Below, one piece after another: positions 1 through 8,197 of a stretch of 64,000 bases of DNA. The position numbers and the translations under genes are program-made. The notes under the pieces were generated by a model, which made no database searches, had not been told where the DNA came from, and worked only from the letters and a program-made list of their open reading frames with translations. The stretch covers positions 47-64,046 of the forward strand of contig FLQS01000005.1 in assembly GCA_900078375.1 (NCBI GenBank), read 5' to 3'. This stretch comes from an uncultured Mycobacterium sp. (GTDB lineage: Bacteria; Actinomycetota; Actinomycetes; Mycobacteriales; Mycobacteriaceae). Positions within the stretch are counted from its first letter, which is position 1; the number at the start of each line of letters is the position of its first letter.

Positions 1-110
1 CGTTCGATCGGCGCAAACCGCTGCGGAGCGGGCAGCTCCTCAATATCGGCGGCGGCCAACAACTCGACCGCGGCGTCGAGCGCATCCAACGCCACACCGA
101 TCGAACTCAT
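1..110 (-). CDS. DUF222/HNH (13E12-type) protein, N-terminal fragment
   Basis: The first 36 residues of a minus-strand gene that runs off the left edge. They begin MSSIGVALDALDAAVELL and resemble the start of mycobacterial DUF222 proteins, which usually carry a C-terminal HNH nuclease domain that would lie outside the window. An in-frame TAG lies three codons upstream of the ATG at 110-108, so the start is fixed. A perfect LexA box overlaps the start codon, and SOS control is known for members of the 13E12 family. A complete relative lies at 22643-23872. Family assignment is moderate because only the N-terminus is visible. Confidence 0.65.
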   Translation of the reverse strand, partial: MSSIGVALDALDAAVELLAAADIEELPAPQRFAPIE

Positions 111-122
111 GTTCGAATACTA
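101..122 (-). promoter_or_regulatory. LexA/SOS box with leaderless -10 element
   Basis: Positions 101-116 read TCGAACTCATGTTCGA, a perfect TCGAAC-N4-GTTCGA mycobacterial SOS box. On the minus strand TAGTAT (122-117) fits a -10, and exactly 6 nt separate it from the ATG at 110, so the transcript is probably leaderless and LexA would cover the transcription and translation start. No clear -35 is visible. Confidence 0.8.
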
Positions 123-207
123 TGCCGACCCACCGACAAAAAGTGACCGCGCGACCAATTTGGGGATCAACCCGAGACTGTGCATAACCCAATGCCCACA
201 ACGGAAC

Positions 208-1236
208 TCAGCTGGCGCGCATCTCGTCCAGGAACGCGCGCACCGTCTCCTCCGACGCCGAGGACGGTAACCCGACCATCACCCGGTCGATGATGCCGTC
301 GCAGCGCTCCCGCAACGCCGCCGCCAACTCGCCGACCGGCGCGACAACCGCGAACGTCGACAGAATCTCGTCATCGATCAGCGTGGCCATGCCATCCCAC
401 TGACCTTCCAACGACAGCCGGTGCAACTCGGTCTGCAAATCGCCCCAGCCGTGTAGCTCCAGCACCTTCCGATACGCCGGTGTGGACGCATAAAACGCAA
501 TCTGCTTGCGACTCGCCGCCGCGGCGGCCGCAATCTCCGCCTCGTCGGAACCAGTGACCACGAACACCGGTGCCATCATCTGAAAATCGGCCCGCGTACG
601 CCCGGACTTGGCCATCCCTCGCTGCAGCGCCGGAATCGTCACCTCGTCGAAATATCGCTTGGTGGTGAAGGCATGCGCGATCAAGCCGTCGGCGACCTCG
701 CCGCACACCTCCGTCATCAGCTCACCCACCGCCGCGATCACGATCTTCGGTGAGCCATACGGGTGCGACTCCGGCACGAACATCGGCGTCATCAGCCGAT
801 GGGTGTAGAACTCGCCGTCGAAGCTCAGTTTGGTGCCGTCTCGCCAGCAATCCCAAATGGCATGCAGCGCAAGGACGAACTCGCGCATCCGGCGGGCCGG
901 CTGGCTCCACGGCATGCTGAACCGCTTCTCGATGTGCGGTTTGATCTGTGTGCCCAACCCGAGCAGCAACCGCCCGCGCGAATAGTCCTGCAGATCCCAG
1001 CCGATGTTGGCCACCGTCATCGGATTGCGGGCGAACGCCACCGCGATGCTGGTCCCGAGTTCGATCCGCGTTGTGTGCTCGGCGGCCAGCGTAAGCGGCA
1101 GGAACGGGTCGTGATTGATCTCGGCGGTCCAGCATCCGTCGTAGCCGAGCCGTTCGGATTCACTAGCAGCGGCGGCAACGTCGCTGAGCCGGCTGATCAC
1201 ACCGCGGTCGACCTTGAGACCGCCGACCTCGCCCAT
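208..1236 (-). CDS. LLM-class (probably F420-dependent) oxidoreductase
   Basis: A 342-residue luciferase-like monooxygenase fold protein beginning MGEVGGLKVDRG, with the typical internal motif GRLLLGLGTQIKPHIEKRF near residues 88-106. Members usually reduce or oxidise substrates with cofactor F420; the substrate is unknown here. I chose the ATG at 1236 because homologues begin near this point and the upstream extension would run through the operator. It is divergent from the carboxyltransferase at 1298 and shares its 61-bp promoter region with operator copy 1. Confidence 0.85.
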   Translation of the reverse strand: MGEVGGLKVDRGVISRLSDVAAAASESERLGYDGCWTAEINHDPFLPLTLAAEHTTRIELGTSIAVAFARNPMTVANIGWDLQDYSRGRLLLGLGTQIKPHIEKRFSMPWSQPARRMREFVLALHAIWDCWRDGTKLSFDGEFYTHRLMTPMFVPESHPYGSPKIVIAAVGELMTEVCGEVADGLIAHAFTTKRYFDEVTIPALQRGMAKSGRTRADFQMMAPVFVVTGSDEAEIAAAAAASRKQIAFYASTPAYRKVLELHGWGDLQTELHRLSLEGQWDGMATLIDDEILSTFAVVAPVGELAAALRERCDGIIDRVMVGLPSSASEETVRAFLDEMRAS

Positions 1237-1248
1237 GGCGGCAGACGC

Positions 1249-1267
1249 TACAGTAAGCACTTCAGTA
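1249..1267. promoter_or_regulatory. 19-bp palindromic operator, copy 1
   Basis: TACAGTAAGCACTTCAGTA matches the consensus TACTGTAA-N3-TTACAGTA at 7/8 and 6/8 positions. It lies between the divergent LLM gene and carboxyltransferase gene. On the minus strand it contains TACTGT, a possible -10 for the LLM gene. Confidence 0.6.
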
Positions 1268-1297
1268 TGGTCAACGCCGCCACGGTTAGGACAGTCG

Positions 1298-2797
1298 ATG
1301 AGCAACGCGCAGGACTGGCAGGAGACGCTTCACGACCTGAGCCGCCGTCGCCAACACTCACACGCGATGGGCGGCGAAGAGCGCGTCGCAAAACACCACG
1401 GCAAGGGAAAGCTCGACGCCCGCGCCCGGATCCACCACCTCCTCGACGAGGACACCTTCCAGGAGTTCGGCACCCTGGTCGGTGGTGACATCGCCGCGGA
1501 CGGGCTCGTCGCCGGCGCCGGTCGCATCGACGGAACACCCGTCATGGTCGGTGCGGAGGACTTCACCACCCTGGCCGGCAGTATCGGGCCCGGCGGCAAC
1601 GCCAAACGTTATCGGCTTGCCGAGCTGGCGCTGCGCAACAAGATCCCGTTGGTGATGCTGTTGGAGGGTGCCGGTTTCCGGGCCGCAGGCGGTGAGCACT
1701 ACGGCCGCACTCCGACCGACCTGATCGCCCAGGCACAGTGTTCCGGCAAGGTCCCCACCATCTCCGCGGTCCTCGGCCCGTCGGCCGGCCACGGCGCGCT
1801 CGTCGCACCGGTCTGCGACTTCTCCATCATGAGCAATCAGGGTGCGATCTTCACCGCCGGCCCCCCGGTCGTGAAAGAGGCTACCGGAGAGGACATCTCG
1901 AAGGAGGACCTGGGTGGCCCGACGGTCGCGCTGCCCAGTGGCGTCATCCACAACTGCGCCGATACCGATGAGGCAGTGCTCGACGACATCAGGCGCTACT
2001 TGTCCTACTTCCCTTCCAGCGCATGGTCGTATCCCCCGACCCGGTTGTACGACGAGATCGCCGGTCTTCGCCCCACGCCCGAACTGCTCGACATCATCTC
2101 CCGGGACAACCGCAACGTCTACGATATGCGCACCGTTCTCGACGTCGTCTTCGACGACACGGACTGGCTCGAGATCCAGCCGAAGTTTGGCCAGGCCATC
2201 ATCTGCGCACTCGCGCACCTCGGCGGGTATCCCGTCGCGGTCGTGGCCAACCAGCCCACCCAAATCGCCGGATCCATCGACTCCGACGCCGCCGACAAGG
2301 CAGCGCACTTCATCATGGTCGCCGATTCCTTCCACCTGCCGCTCGTCTTCCTGGCCGACAACCCGGGCATGCTTCCTGGCAGCCAGTCCGAACGCAACGG
2401 CGTACTGCGCAGCGGCGCGCGGATGTTCGCCGCTCAGACTGCCGCAACGACGCTGAAACTCCATGTCACCCTGCGCAAAGCTTTCGGCTTCGGGTCGATG
2501 ATCATGTCACTGCTCGGTTTCGACAATCAGGTGGCGACGTTCGCCTACCCAGGGGCCACCATGGGCGCGATGAGCGCGGCCGCGCTGAGCCGGGCCTCGC
2601 ACGCCGACGAGGACGTCACTGAGATCCTGAAGAACATGGAACTCGAGGCCTCGTACCGCTCGGCGAGCCATCTCGGCTTCGACGAGCTGATCTCACCCGA
2701 GGAGACCCGCAATGCCCTGGTGCTGGCGCTCCAGCGCGGCATCTTCAGTCGCCAGGAGGTCGCCGAGCCGGTGAGCCGGACCGTCATCACGCCCTAG
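1298..2797 (+). CDS. Acyl-CoA carboxylase carboxyltransferase (beta) subunit
   Basis: A 499-residue biotin-dependent carboxyltransferase with both crotonase-like halves. The N-half carries GPSAGHGALVAPVCDF near residue 160 and the C-half a NPGMLPGSQSE stretch near residue 360. The subunit transfers CO2 from carboxybiotin to an acyl-CoA such as acetyl-, propionyl- or a longer acyl-CoA. Start ATG 1298 follows an AGGA box. The biotinylated alpha subunit is not in the window, so it must be borrowed from elsewhere. It lies just right of operator copy 1. The position in a catabolic island suggests carboxylation of a pathway acyl-CoA, but acyl specificity cannot be read from the sequence. Confidence 0.9.
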   Translation: MSNAQDWQETLHDLSRRRQHSHAMGGEERVAKHHGKGKLDARARIHHLLDEDTFQEFGTLVGGDIAADGLVAGAGRIDGTPVMVGAEDFTTLAGSIGPGGNAKRYRLAELALRNKIPLVMLLEGAGFRAAGGEHYGRTPTDLIAQAQCSGKVPTISAVLGPSAGHGALVAPVCDFSIMSNQGAIFTAGPPVVKEATGEDISKEDLGGPTVALPSGVIHNCADTDEAVLDDIRRYLSYFPSSAWSYPPTRLYDEIAGLRPTPELLDIISRDNRNVYDMRTVLDVVFDDTDWLEIQPKFGQAIICALAHLGGYPVAVVANQPTQIAGSIDSDAADKAAHFIMVADSFHLPLVFLADNPGMLPGSQSERNGVLRSGARMFAAQTAATTLKLHVTLRKAFGFGSMIMSLLGFDNQVATFAYPGATMGAMSAAALSRASHADEDVTEILKNMELEASYRSASHLGFDELISPEETRNALVLALQRGIFSRQEVAEPVSRTVITP

Positions 2798-2799
2798 CG

Positions 2800-3945
2800 T
2801 CACAACCGGCGCAGGCCGCGCAGCACCTTGCTGAACGGCAGCATGGTGCCCAGCCCCTTACGCAAATTCGGTTGCATCGCACCGAAATTGACGACGACGA
2901 GGTGGCGCACGCCGTGGTCGCGCCATACCGCGGCCTGCTCGAGGACATCGTCGACGGTGCCGGTCAGCATCATCGCCTTGACCACCGACAGCGGCACCTG
3001 CGCGGCCGCCGAATGCACTCCGGCTTCGTCCATCGTGAAGTTGGAATGGTCCTGCATGCCCGTGCAGTCCTCACCCAGCGGGTGCGACGCACCCTGGTGG
3101 GCGAAGAACTCCGCGGGCGCGTTGAGACACCAGGCCTTGACGACGGTCGTGTCGAGACCTTCGTCGACCGCGGCCCGGCTCGACCCAGCGAAGACCGGGA
3201 TCCAGAAGGCGGGTGTGATCGACATCGGATCACGGCCGGCATCCGAAGCGGCCGAATGGATCATCTCGAGCCGCTGGACGTAATCCTGTGGCCGGTGCGC
3301 GAACCCGGGGAACCAGCCGTCACCGTGTCGACCGGTCGCGCGCAGCATCCGCGGTCCATGGGCGGCCACCCAGATCTTCGGCCACCTACCTCGGTACGAC
3401 GGCAGGTCGAAGATCGCATTGCGCAGCGGGAAGAACGGTGAGTCCCTGTTGACCACTTCACCTTTGGAATCCCACAGTGCACGGATGGTCGCCAGCGCCT
3501 CCTCGAACCTGGCCACGGGTTTCGACCAGTCCACCCCGTAGGGCTCGTTGCCGACCCGCTCCCCCGGCCCGATGCCCAGGACCGCACGTCCACGGGTCAG
3601 CAGGTTCAGCGTCGCGGCGGCCTGAGCGGTCACGGCCGGGTGTCGCTTACCGGTGTCGGTGACCCCGATCCCGAGGCTGATCCGGTTGAACCGCCGTCGT
3701 GCCGCCAGGCTGCCGAGCAGCGTCCAGGCCTCCATCGCCGCGTCGGGTGACTGCAGAAGCCGAGCCGCCGCGGTGTACTTCGGATCCCACAGCGGTCGTG
3801 GTGTCTGCCCGTTGATGTGGTCGGGCACCCAGTACGAGTCGACCCTGCCGGCCACCGCGGACAGATAGTTGGCCCGGCTGAACGCGTCGGCGGTCGGGCG
3901 TGCTGCCATCACCGGGTCCATCAGCCCCACACGCAGCCTGGACAA
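2800..3945 (-). CDS. LLM-class F420-dependent oxidoreductase
   Basis: A 381-residue LLM flavin/F420 oxidoreductase with GRAVLGIGPGERVGNEPYG near residue 130 and a C-terminal WRDHGVRHLVVVNFG segment. It resembles the mycobacterial branch that includes phthiodiolone ketoreductase. The reading frame starts with TTG at 3945, only 5 bp after the stop of the LLM gene at 3951-4997, so translation is probably coupled; GTG 3930 and ATG 3921 are alternatives. It is the last gene of a four-gene minus operon (APH kinase, NTF2-like, LLM, LLM) and ends 2 bp from the convergent carboxyltransferase. Confidence 0.85.
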   Translation of the reverse strand: MSRLRVGLMDPVMAARPTADAFSRANYLSAVAGRVDSYWVPDHINGQTPRPLWDPKYTAAARLLQSPDAAMEAWTLLGSLAARRRFNRISLGIGVTDTGKRHPAVTAQAAATLNLLTRGRAVLGIGPGERVGNEPYGVDWSKPVARFEEALATIRALWDSKGEVVNRDSPFFPLRNAIFDLPSYRGRWPKIWVAAHGPRMLRATGRHGDGWFPGFAHRPQDYVQRLEMIHSAASDAGRDPMSITPAFWIPVFAGSSRAAVDEGLDTTVVKAWCLNAPAEFFAHQGASHPLGEDCTGMQDHSNFTMDEAGVHSAAAQVPLSVVKAMMLTGTVDDVLEQAAVWRDHGVRHLVVVNFGAMQPNLRKGLGTMLPFSKVLRGLRRL

Positions 3946-3950
3946 TTCGG

Positions 3951-4997
3951 CTACTGGTCAGACGCGCGGTAGGCCGCTACGACCGGCTCCAGCTCGTCGG
4001 GGGTGGCGCCGTGCATGATCACTGCGTCGGCGCCGTAGTCGAATTCCTTACGGATCCGCGCGGCACATTCCCTCGCCGACCCCGTGGCTGACGGTTCCAG
4101 CCACTCCTCGGGGATCAGCGTCGCGATGTGCTCGATCTGCTCCGCAGTTGCCTTGTGATCGATGCCGCCGCCGACGGACTGCACGACGGAGTCCGCCCGG
4201 AAACGTTCCAGCACAGCGGGATCCCAGTTGTTGGTGCTCACCAGGAGATCTCCATAGCCCTGCAGGTAGGTGGCCAGCCGCGCGACCGTCTTCTTCAGCC
4301 GCAGCTCTTCGGGGAGGTGGTCCCCGACCGTCGCGAAGCACGACCACACCCGCACACTGGCGGGATCACGCCCAGCCTGCTCGGCGGCCTCCTTGACGGT
4401 CTTGACGGCGCGGGCCAGCGTCTCCGGGGTGAAGTAGGTGTGCAGGATCACGTCGTCGAACTCCCGCCCACCGAGCTTGAGCGTCTCGGGCCCGAAGGCC
4501 ACCAGGGCCAACCGGATGTCCTCATTGAAATCCGGATCCAGGAACAGGATCGGGTATTTACCCAGCGGCCCATCATGATTGAAGATCAATTCGCCGTGCC
4601 ACAGTCGGCGCATCACCTGAGCGAAGTCTCCCATCTGCGCGGTGGTCACCGGCGGGATGCCGAAGGCCCCGTAGATCGCCGCGATACCGCGGCCGATCCC
4701 GAGCGTGAATCGGCCGCCGGAGAGTCGATGCATCGTGGTGGCCCACGATCCGGTGATCAGCGGGTGGCGGGTGTTGTGATTGGTTGCCGCCGTGGCGATC
4801 TGCATCCTGCTGGTGACGGCGAGGGCCGCACCCACCAGTGACGACGCTTCCTTGACGTTCCAGCGTTCGGAGATGAACCCTGTGCCGAAGCCCAGCTCCT
4901 CACCCCGGCGGGCCTCGTCCATCAGGGTCGCTGGACCCTCGCCGCCGGCTCCGGCCAGCAGGTAGTAGCCGAGCTCGTCCAGCACTGGTTCACTCAC
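3951..4997 (-). CDS. LLM-class F420-dependent oxidoreductase (TIGR03857-like)
   Basis: A 348-residue LLM protein beginning VSEPVLDELGYYLLAG, with GGRFTLGIGRGIAAIYGAFG near residues 95-115. GTG 4997 is chosen because AAGGAG lies 7 nt upstream and the GTG overlaps the TGA of the preceding NTF2-like gene (GTGA). Such proteins normally use F420 for hydride transfer; I infer rather than see the cofactor. It is paired with another LLM gene immediately downstream. Confidence 0.85.
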   Translation of the reverse strand: MSEPVLDELGYYLLAGAGGEGPATLMDEARRGEELGFGTGFISERWNVKEASSLVGAALAVTSRMQIATAATNHNTRHPLITGSWATTMHRLSGGRFTLGIGRGIAAIYGAFGIPPVTTAQMGDFAQVMRRLWHGELIFNHDGPLGKYPILFLDPDFNEDIRLALVAFGPETLKLGGREFDDVILHTYFTPETLARAVKTVKEAAEQAGRDPASVRVWSCFATVGDHLPEELRLKKTVARLATYLQGYGDLLVSTNNWDPAVLERFRADSVVQSVGGGIDHKATAEQIEHIATLIPEEWLEPSATGSARECAARIRKEFDYGADAVIMHGATPDELEPVVAAYRASDQ

Positions 4998-5368
4998 GCC
5001 CAAACTCCTTGTTTGTAACCGCAGTTCCACACTTCGGTGATTCGTCCGTCGACAACACGGAAGATCTCCATGCTGCCGACCGTCGTCTCCATCCCGTCCT
5101 TGAGAGCCATTGGCGACTGGTAGACGATCGCGACATGTTCGCCATCGTCGCCGGCCACCACCAGGTTCAGATCGAACCGGATCGAGGAGAACATCTCCAG
5201 GTGGTCGACGACGCGCTTGACGGCCTCGGCATGGGTGAGTACCACCGCCTCGCCGACTTCATGGCGAATCACGCTGTCACCCAGCAACTCCTCGGCCAGC
5301 GCGATATCGCGATCGTTCCAGACCACGAGGTTGTACAACTCGACGACCTCACGCGCCGTGCGGCTCAT
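4994..5368 (-). CDS. NTF2/SnoaL-like small protein
   Basis: A 124-residue cone-fold protein beginning MSRTAREVVELYNLVVWN. The pattern of N-terminal helices, RHEVGEAVVLTHAEAVKRVV and a C-terminal beta sheet with EIFRVVDGRITEVWNCGY is typical of SnoaL-like isomerases, hydratases or binding proteins. Its ATG overlaps the TGA of the upstream kinase gene (ATGA). Function is unknown; in this operon it could process a small product of the LLM enzymes. Confidence 0.8.
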   Translation of the reverse strand: MSRTAREVVELYNLVVWNDRDIALAEELLGDSVIRHEVGEAVVLTHAEAVKRVVDHLEMFSSIRFDLNLVVAGDDGEHVAIVYQSPMALKDGMETTVGSMEIFRVVDGRITEVWNCGYKQGVWA

Positions 5369-6450
5369 CAGAACACCTCCAGTGCGTCGATATCGGCGAT
5401 CGTGGCCACCGCCCGGTCGGTGAGCGTCAGGCAGAGATCGCGGGACCGTTGCGGCAAGGCATCCCAGCCGATCAGCGTGATGACGGGAAGCACCATGAGG
5501 AAGCCGGTCGCCAGGCGGTAGTGCCGCCACGCCTCGTCGAACGAATACCCCACTGAATGCCCCATGCCCCCGAGGTCGTCCAGATACCCGCGCAACAGCG
5601 CTTCGTCCTGGCCACGCCGGATTTCGGTGGGCAATCCCTGGCTCACCAGATACGCGATGTCGGCCGCGCCAGCCCCCACGCAGGCGAACTGGTAGTCCAC
5701 CACCTTCATGCGGTCACCCGCGAAGAACATGTTGTCGGCCCTGATGTCGCCATGCAAGAGCATGGACCGCTCGGTCAGGCCGGCCAGCGCGGTCGCGGCA
5801 TGCTCGGTGAACCGTTCCGCGAAGCGGGCGACGGCCTCGGGCACCGGCGCGTCCGAATGCGTGCGGTAAACGTCCCAGCCAGGCCCGAAGGCGGGCACCA
5901 GCAGGTCGCAGACCGCGGGCATATCGAAGCGCGGAAACACTTGCAGTGCTGCGGTGTTCGACGGCTGGACCGACCATGCGTGCAGACCGGCCAGTTGCGT
6001 GATACACAGCCTGGCCCGCTCGAGCGACAGCCCGGCGAGGTGGTCGGCGTTGTCCCAGTCCCGCAGGTCCTCCAGCAACAGCACGAAGTCGGCGGAATCG
6101 TCGGCCATCCGTGCGGCGTACACATGCGGGGTGTCCATGGGCGCGTGGCCGGCGATATCGCGATAGAACGCCAGCTCCCGCCGGTAGCCACCGAGCAACT
6201 CCATCGCGCCGCGGGCTTCCGACTGCGCCGCCAGCTTGGCGATCATCGTCGCGGGCACACCGGGGCTGCCGGCCAGGTGCAGCCGATACAGCAGCGACGA
6301 GAACCCGCTGTCCAGGGCGATCTGTTCGGCCACCACGTCGGTCACCGTGGCGTCGTCCGGGATGGTCGGATCCGCCCGCAGCGCGTCGGTGAGCCACGCA
6401 GGGTCGACGGCGTCGATGCCGGACGGCACCGCTGCCGTGGCTGATGTCAC
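5368..6450 (-). CDS. APH-family phosphotransferase (possible hydroxyacyl-CoA kinase)
   Basis: A 360-residue aminoglycoside-phosphotransferase-fold kinase. The catalytic loop HGDIRADN lies at residues 233-240 (Asp235, Asn240) and the Mg-binding VVDYQ follows at 250-254. The start is GTG 6450, 37 bp from the divergent TetR gene. In lipid catabolic clusters such kinases are not antibiotic resistance genes: the related ACAD10/11 kinase domains and LvaA phosphorylate hydroxyacyl-CoAs so that the hydroxyl can leave. That role is inferred here from context, not from a diagnostic residue. First gene of a tightly overlapping four-gene operon. Confidence 0.82.
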   Translation of the reverse strand: MTSATAAVPSGIDAVDPAWLTDALRADPTIPDDATVTDVVAEQIALDSGFSSLLYRLHLAGSPGVPATMIAKLAAQSEARGAMELLGGYRRELAFYRDIAGHAPMDTPHVYAARMADDSADFVLLLEDLRDWDNADHLAGLSLERARLCITQLAGLHAWSVQPSNTAALQVFPRFDMPAVCDLLVPAFGPGWDVYRTHSDAPVPEAVARFAERFTEHAATALAGLTERSMLLHGDIRADNMFFAGDRMKVVDYQFACVGAGAADIAYLVSQGLPTEIRRGQDEALLRGYLDDLGGMGHSVGYSFDEAWRHYRLATGFLMVLPVITLIGWDALPQRSRDLCLTLTDRAVATIADIDALEVF

Positions 6451-6487
6451 CCTCGCAAGATAGTTGTCGTGTGTTTAATATGCAAGG

Positions 6488-7096
6488 GTGCCCTCTCCCG
6501 CACGCGGTTTGACGCAACCTGAACGGGTCGAGACCTCCCGACGCCGGCTGATGGAGGCTGCCGCCGAGCTGATCGTCGAGAAGGGCTGGGAGGCAACCAC
6601 GGCTGCCGAGATCGGCCGTCGGGCGGGATACAGCCGCACGATGGTGCACGCCCGCTTCGGCGGCAAGGAGGCCATCCTCGAGGACTTCCTCCACGAGTAC
6701 GTGAGCAGACTGAGTCCGGCTGTCCACGCGCACGCCACGGGCATGGACCAGGTACTCGCCCACATCGACCGCATCCGCGACCTGTACGCCCATGACCCCG
6801 ACGTGCTCCGGGCCATGTTCGTCTCCACGTTCGAGTCCATCAAGACCACCTCCCCGCTGCGCGAACGGGTCAACGACCAGCTGACCGGCGGGATCGCCAA
6901 CGTGGCGGACGGCTTACGAAAAGGGCAGCGGGACAAGTCTGTCCGCCGGGGCATCGATCTGGATCGGGCGGTCAGCGATATCACCGCGGTGTTCTTCGGT
7001 ATCGCCTTCCTGTGGATCGCGGTTCCCACCGGCTTCGACCTGGACACCGAGCTGGCGCACGCACGCGAGCGGATCGTGCGGGACTACGGCGCCTGA
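6488..7096 (+). CDS. TetR-family transcriptional regulator
   Basis: A 202-residue TetR regulator with the N-terminal helix-turn-helix at about residues 16-62 (AAEIGRRAGYSRTMVHARFG) and an alpha-helical ligand domain. It starts at GTG 6488; TAATAT at 6476-6481 followed by 6 nt suggests a leaderless transcript. It is divergent from the APH-like kinase operon and most simply represses that operon and itself. The 37-bp gap has no copy of the 19-bp island operator, so it is unlikely to be the island-wide regulator. Its 3' end overlaps the convergent hydrolase gene by 13 bp. Confidence 0.9.
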   Translation: MPSPARGLTQPERVETSRRRLMEAAAELIVEKGWEATTAAEIGRRAGYSRTMVHARFGGKEAILEDFLHEYVSRLSPAVHAHATGMDQVLAHIDRIRDLYAHDPDVLRAMFVSTFESIKTTSPLRERVNDQLTGGIANVADGLRKGQRDKSVRRGIDLDRAVSDITAVFFGIAFLWIAVPTGFDLDTELAHARERIVRDYGA

Positions 7097-8193
7097 GTCA
7101 GCGCGCCAAGGAAGCGTTCGGTCTGCGCCTGCACGGCACCCGAGAACAGATGTCCGACATGCCCGCCGTCGTGCCAGTACAACTCGCCGCCCCACCGCTC
7201 GTGCATCGCCAGCGCACACTGTCGATACGCCATCTGGTCATGCCAGGCACCCACGATCAGCCGCCGCTCGGCCGGCGGTAGCGGTTCGAGCGCCAGTGGG
7301 TCGATCACCGACGTCAACTCCGAGACAATGTCGGATGCCATTGCCGCACCGACGATATCGGCCGCCGAACCCCAGCGGTGCAGATGGCGGGCGATCATCC
7401 CGTTGAGACCGAGGATCGGTGTGTAGAGGGCGACAGCGTCGACCCGCTCGTCCAGGCCTGCCACCAACGCGGCGACCGCACTGCCCAACGACAGTCCGGA
7501 CAACGCGATCGCAGTCGCGTCCGGCTCGATCCAGCCGAGCACCGCCCGCACCTCCGAGACGGCCCGAACCATGCCGGCGACGTTGGTGACGGGATCGGTC
7601 CCGGGATAGGCCGGCCACCGATCGCGCCGGGGCCCATGCCCCGGCTGGACCGGCAGGGCCACGTTGAAGCCGACTTCGCGGTGAATGCGGCCGACCCTGG
7701 CGACCAGGATGTCGGACATCCCGCCCTGGCCCGCGCCGTGCACCCACACCAGCCACGGCCTCGGCCCGTCCTCGTGACGGAACAGCACCACCTCAGCGCC
7801 GGTCGGCCCACCGTGTTCTTCGGCCAGCGCCGGCACCAGCGCCGGGTCGTGCTCGTAACTCATCCGTTCGTACGACAGTACGCCGGCATTGACCCGCCGA
7901 ATGTCGGTAACCTGCAACGGCTCCGGATCACGATGCACACCGGTCACCCCGAGTTCCGCCAACTCCGCAGCCACCCCGGCGTAATCCTCGACCGGCCGAT
8001 CCAGCCGCGGCGGCGAGGACATCAGGGTCATCCCGGTGACCACCAGCTCGTCGAGCGCGACCTCGGCGACCTGGCGCATCCCGCGCCCGGACAGCGGATT
8101 CCAGCCATCCTCGCCGTGCAGCGCGGCCACCGACCGTGGCAGCACACCGCCGAGCTGGGTGGCCAGACGGTGCGCGTGCGCGCTCAGCCGCAT
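7084..8193 (-). CDS. Alpha/beta hydrolase
   Basis: A 369-residue alpha/beta hydrolase. The nucleophile elbow is GLSLG near residue 230, preceded by the strand TAIALS, and a likely catalytic His lies in HDGGHVGHLF near the C-terminus. An HGAGQGG segment supplies the oxyanion region. It starts at ATG 8193, 4 bp after the stop of the Baeyer-Villiger monooxygenase, so it probably opens the ester or lactone made by that enzyme. This is inferred from pairing; sequence similarity is to generic ABHD18-like hydrolases. Confidence 0.82.
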   Translation of the reverse strand: MRLSAHAHRLATQLGGVLPRSVAALHGEDGWNPLSGRGMRQVAEVALDELVVTGMTLMSSPPRLDRPVEDYAGVAAELAELGVTGVHRDPEPLQVTDIRRVNAGVLSYERMSYEHDPALVPALAEEHGGPTGAEVVLFRHEDGPRPWLVWVHGAGQGGMSDILVARVGRIHREVGFNVALPVQPGHGPRRDRWPAYPGTDPVTNVAGMVRAVSEVRAVLGWIEPDATAIALSGLSLGSAVAALVAGLDERVDAVALYTPILGLNGMIARHLHRWGSAADIVGAAMASDIVSELTSVIDPLALEPLPPAERRLIVGAWHDQMAYRQCALAMHERWGGELYWHDGGHVGHLFSGAVQAQTERFLGALTQAP

Positions 8194-8197
8194 CCGA

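Noticed and set aside
1330..2464. Long minus-strand frames opposite the carboxyltransferase
   Set aside because: GC-rich shadow frames without motifs; the plus-strand protein has the full family pattern.
5368..6450. Aminoglycoside resistance gene
   Set aside because: The fold is shared by many small-molecule kinases and the operon is lipid catabolic; nothing points to antibiotic substrates.
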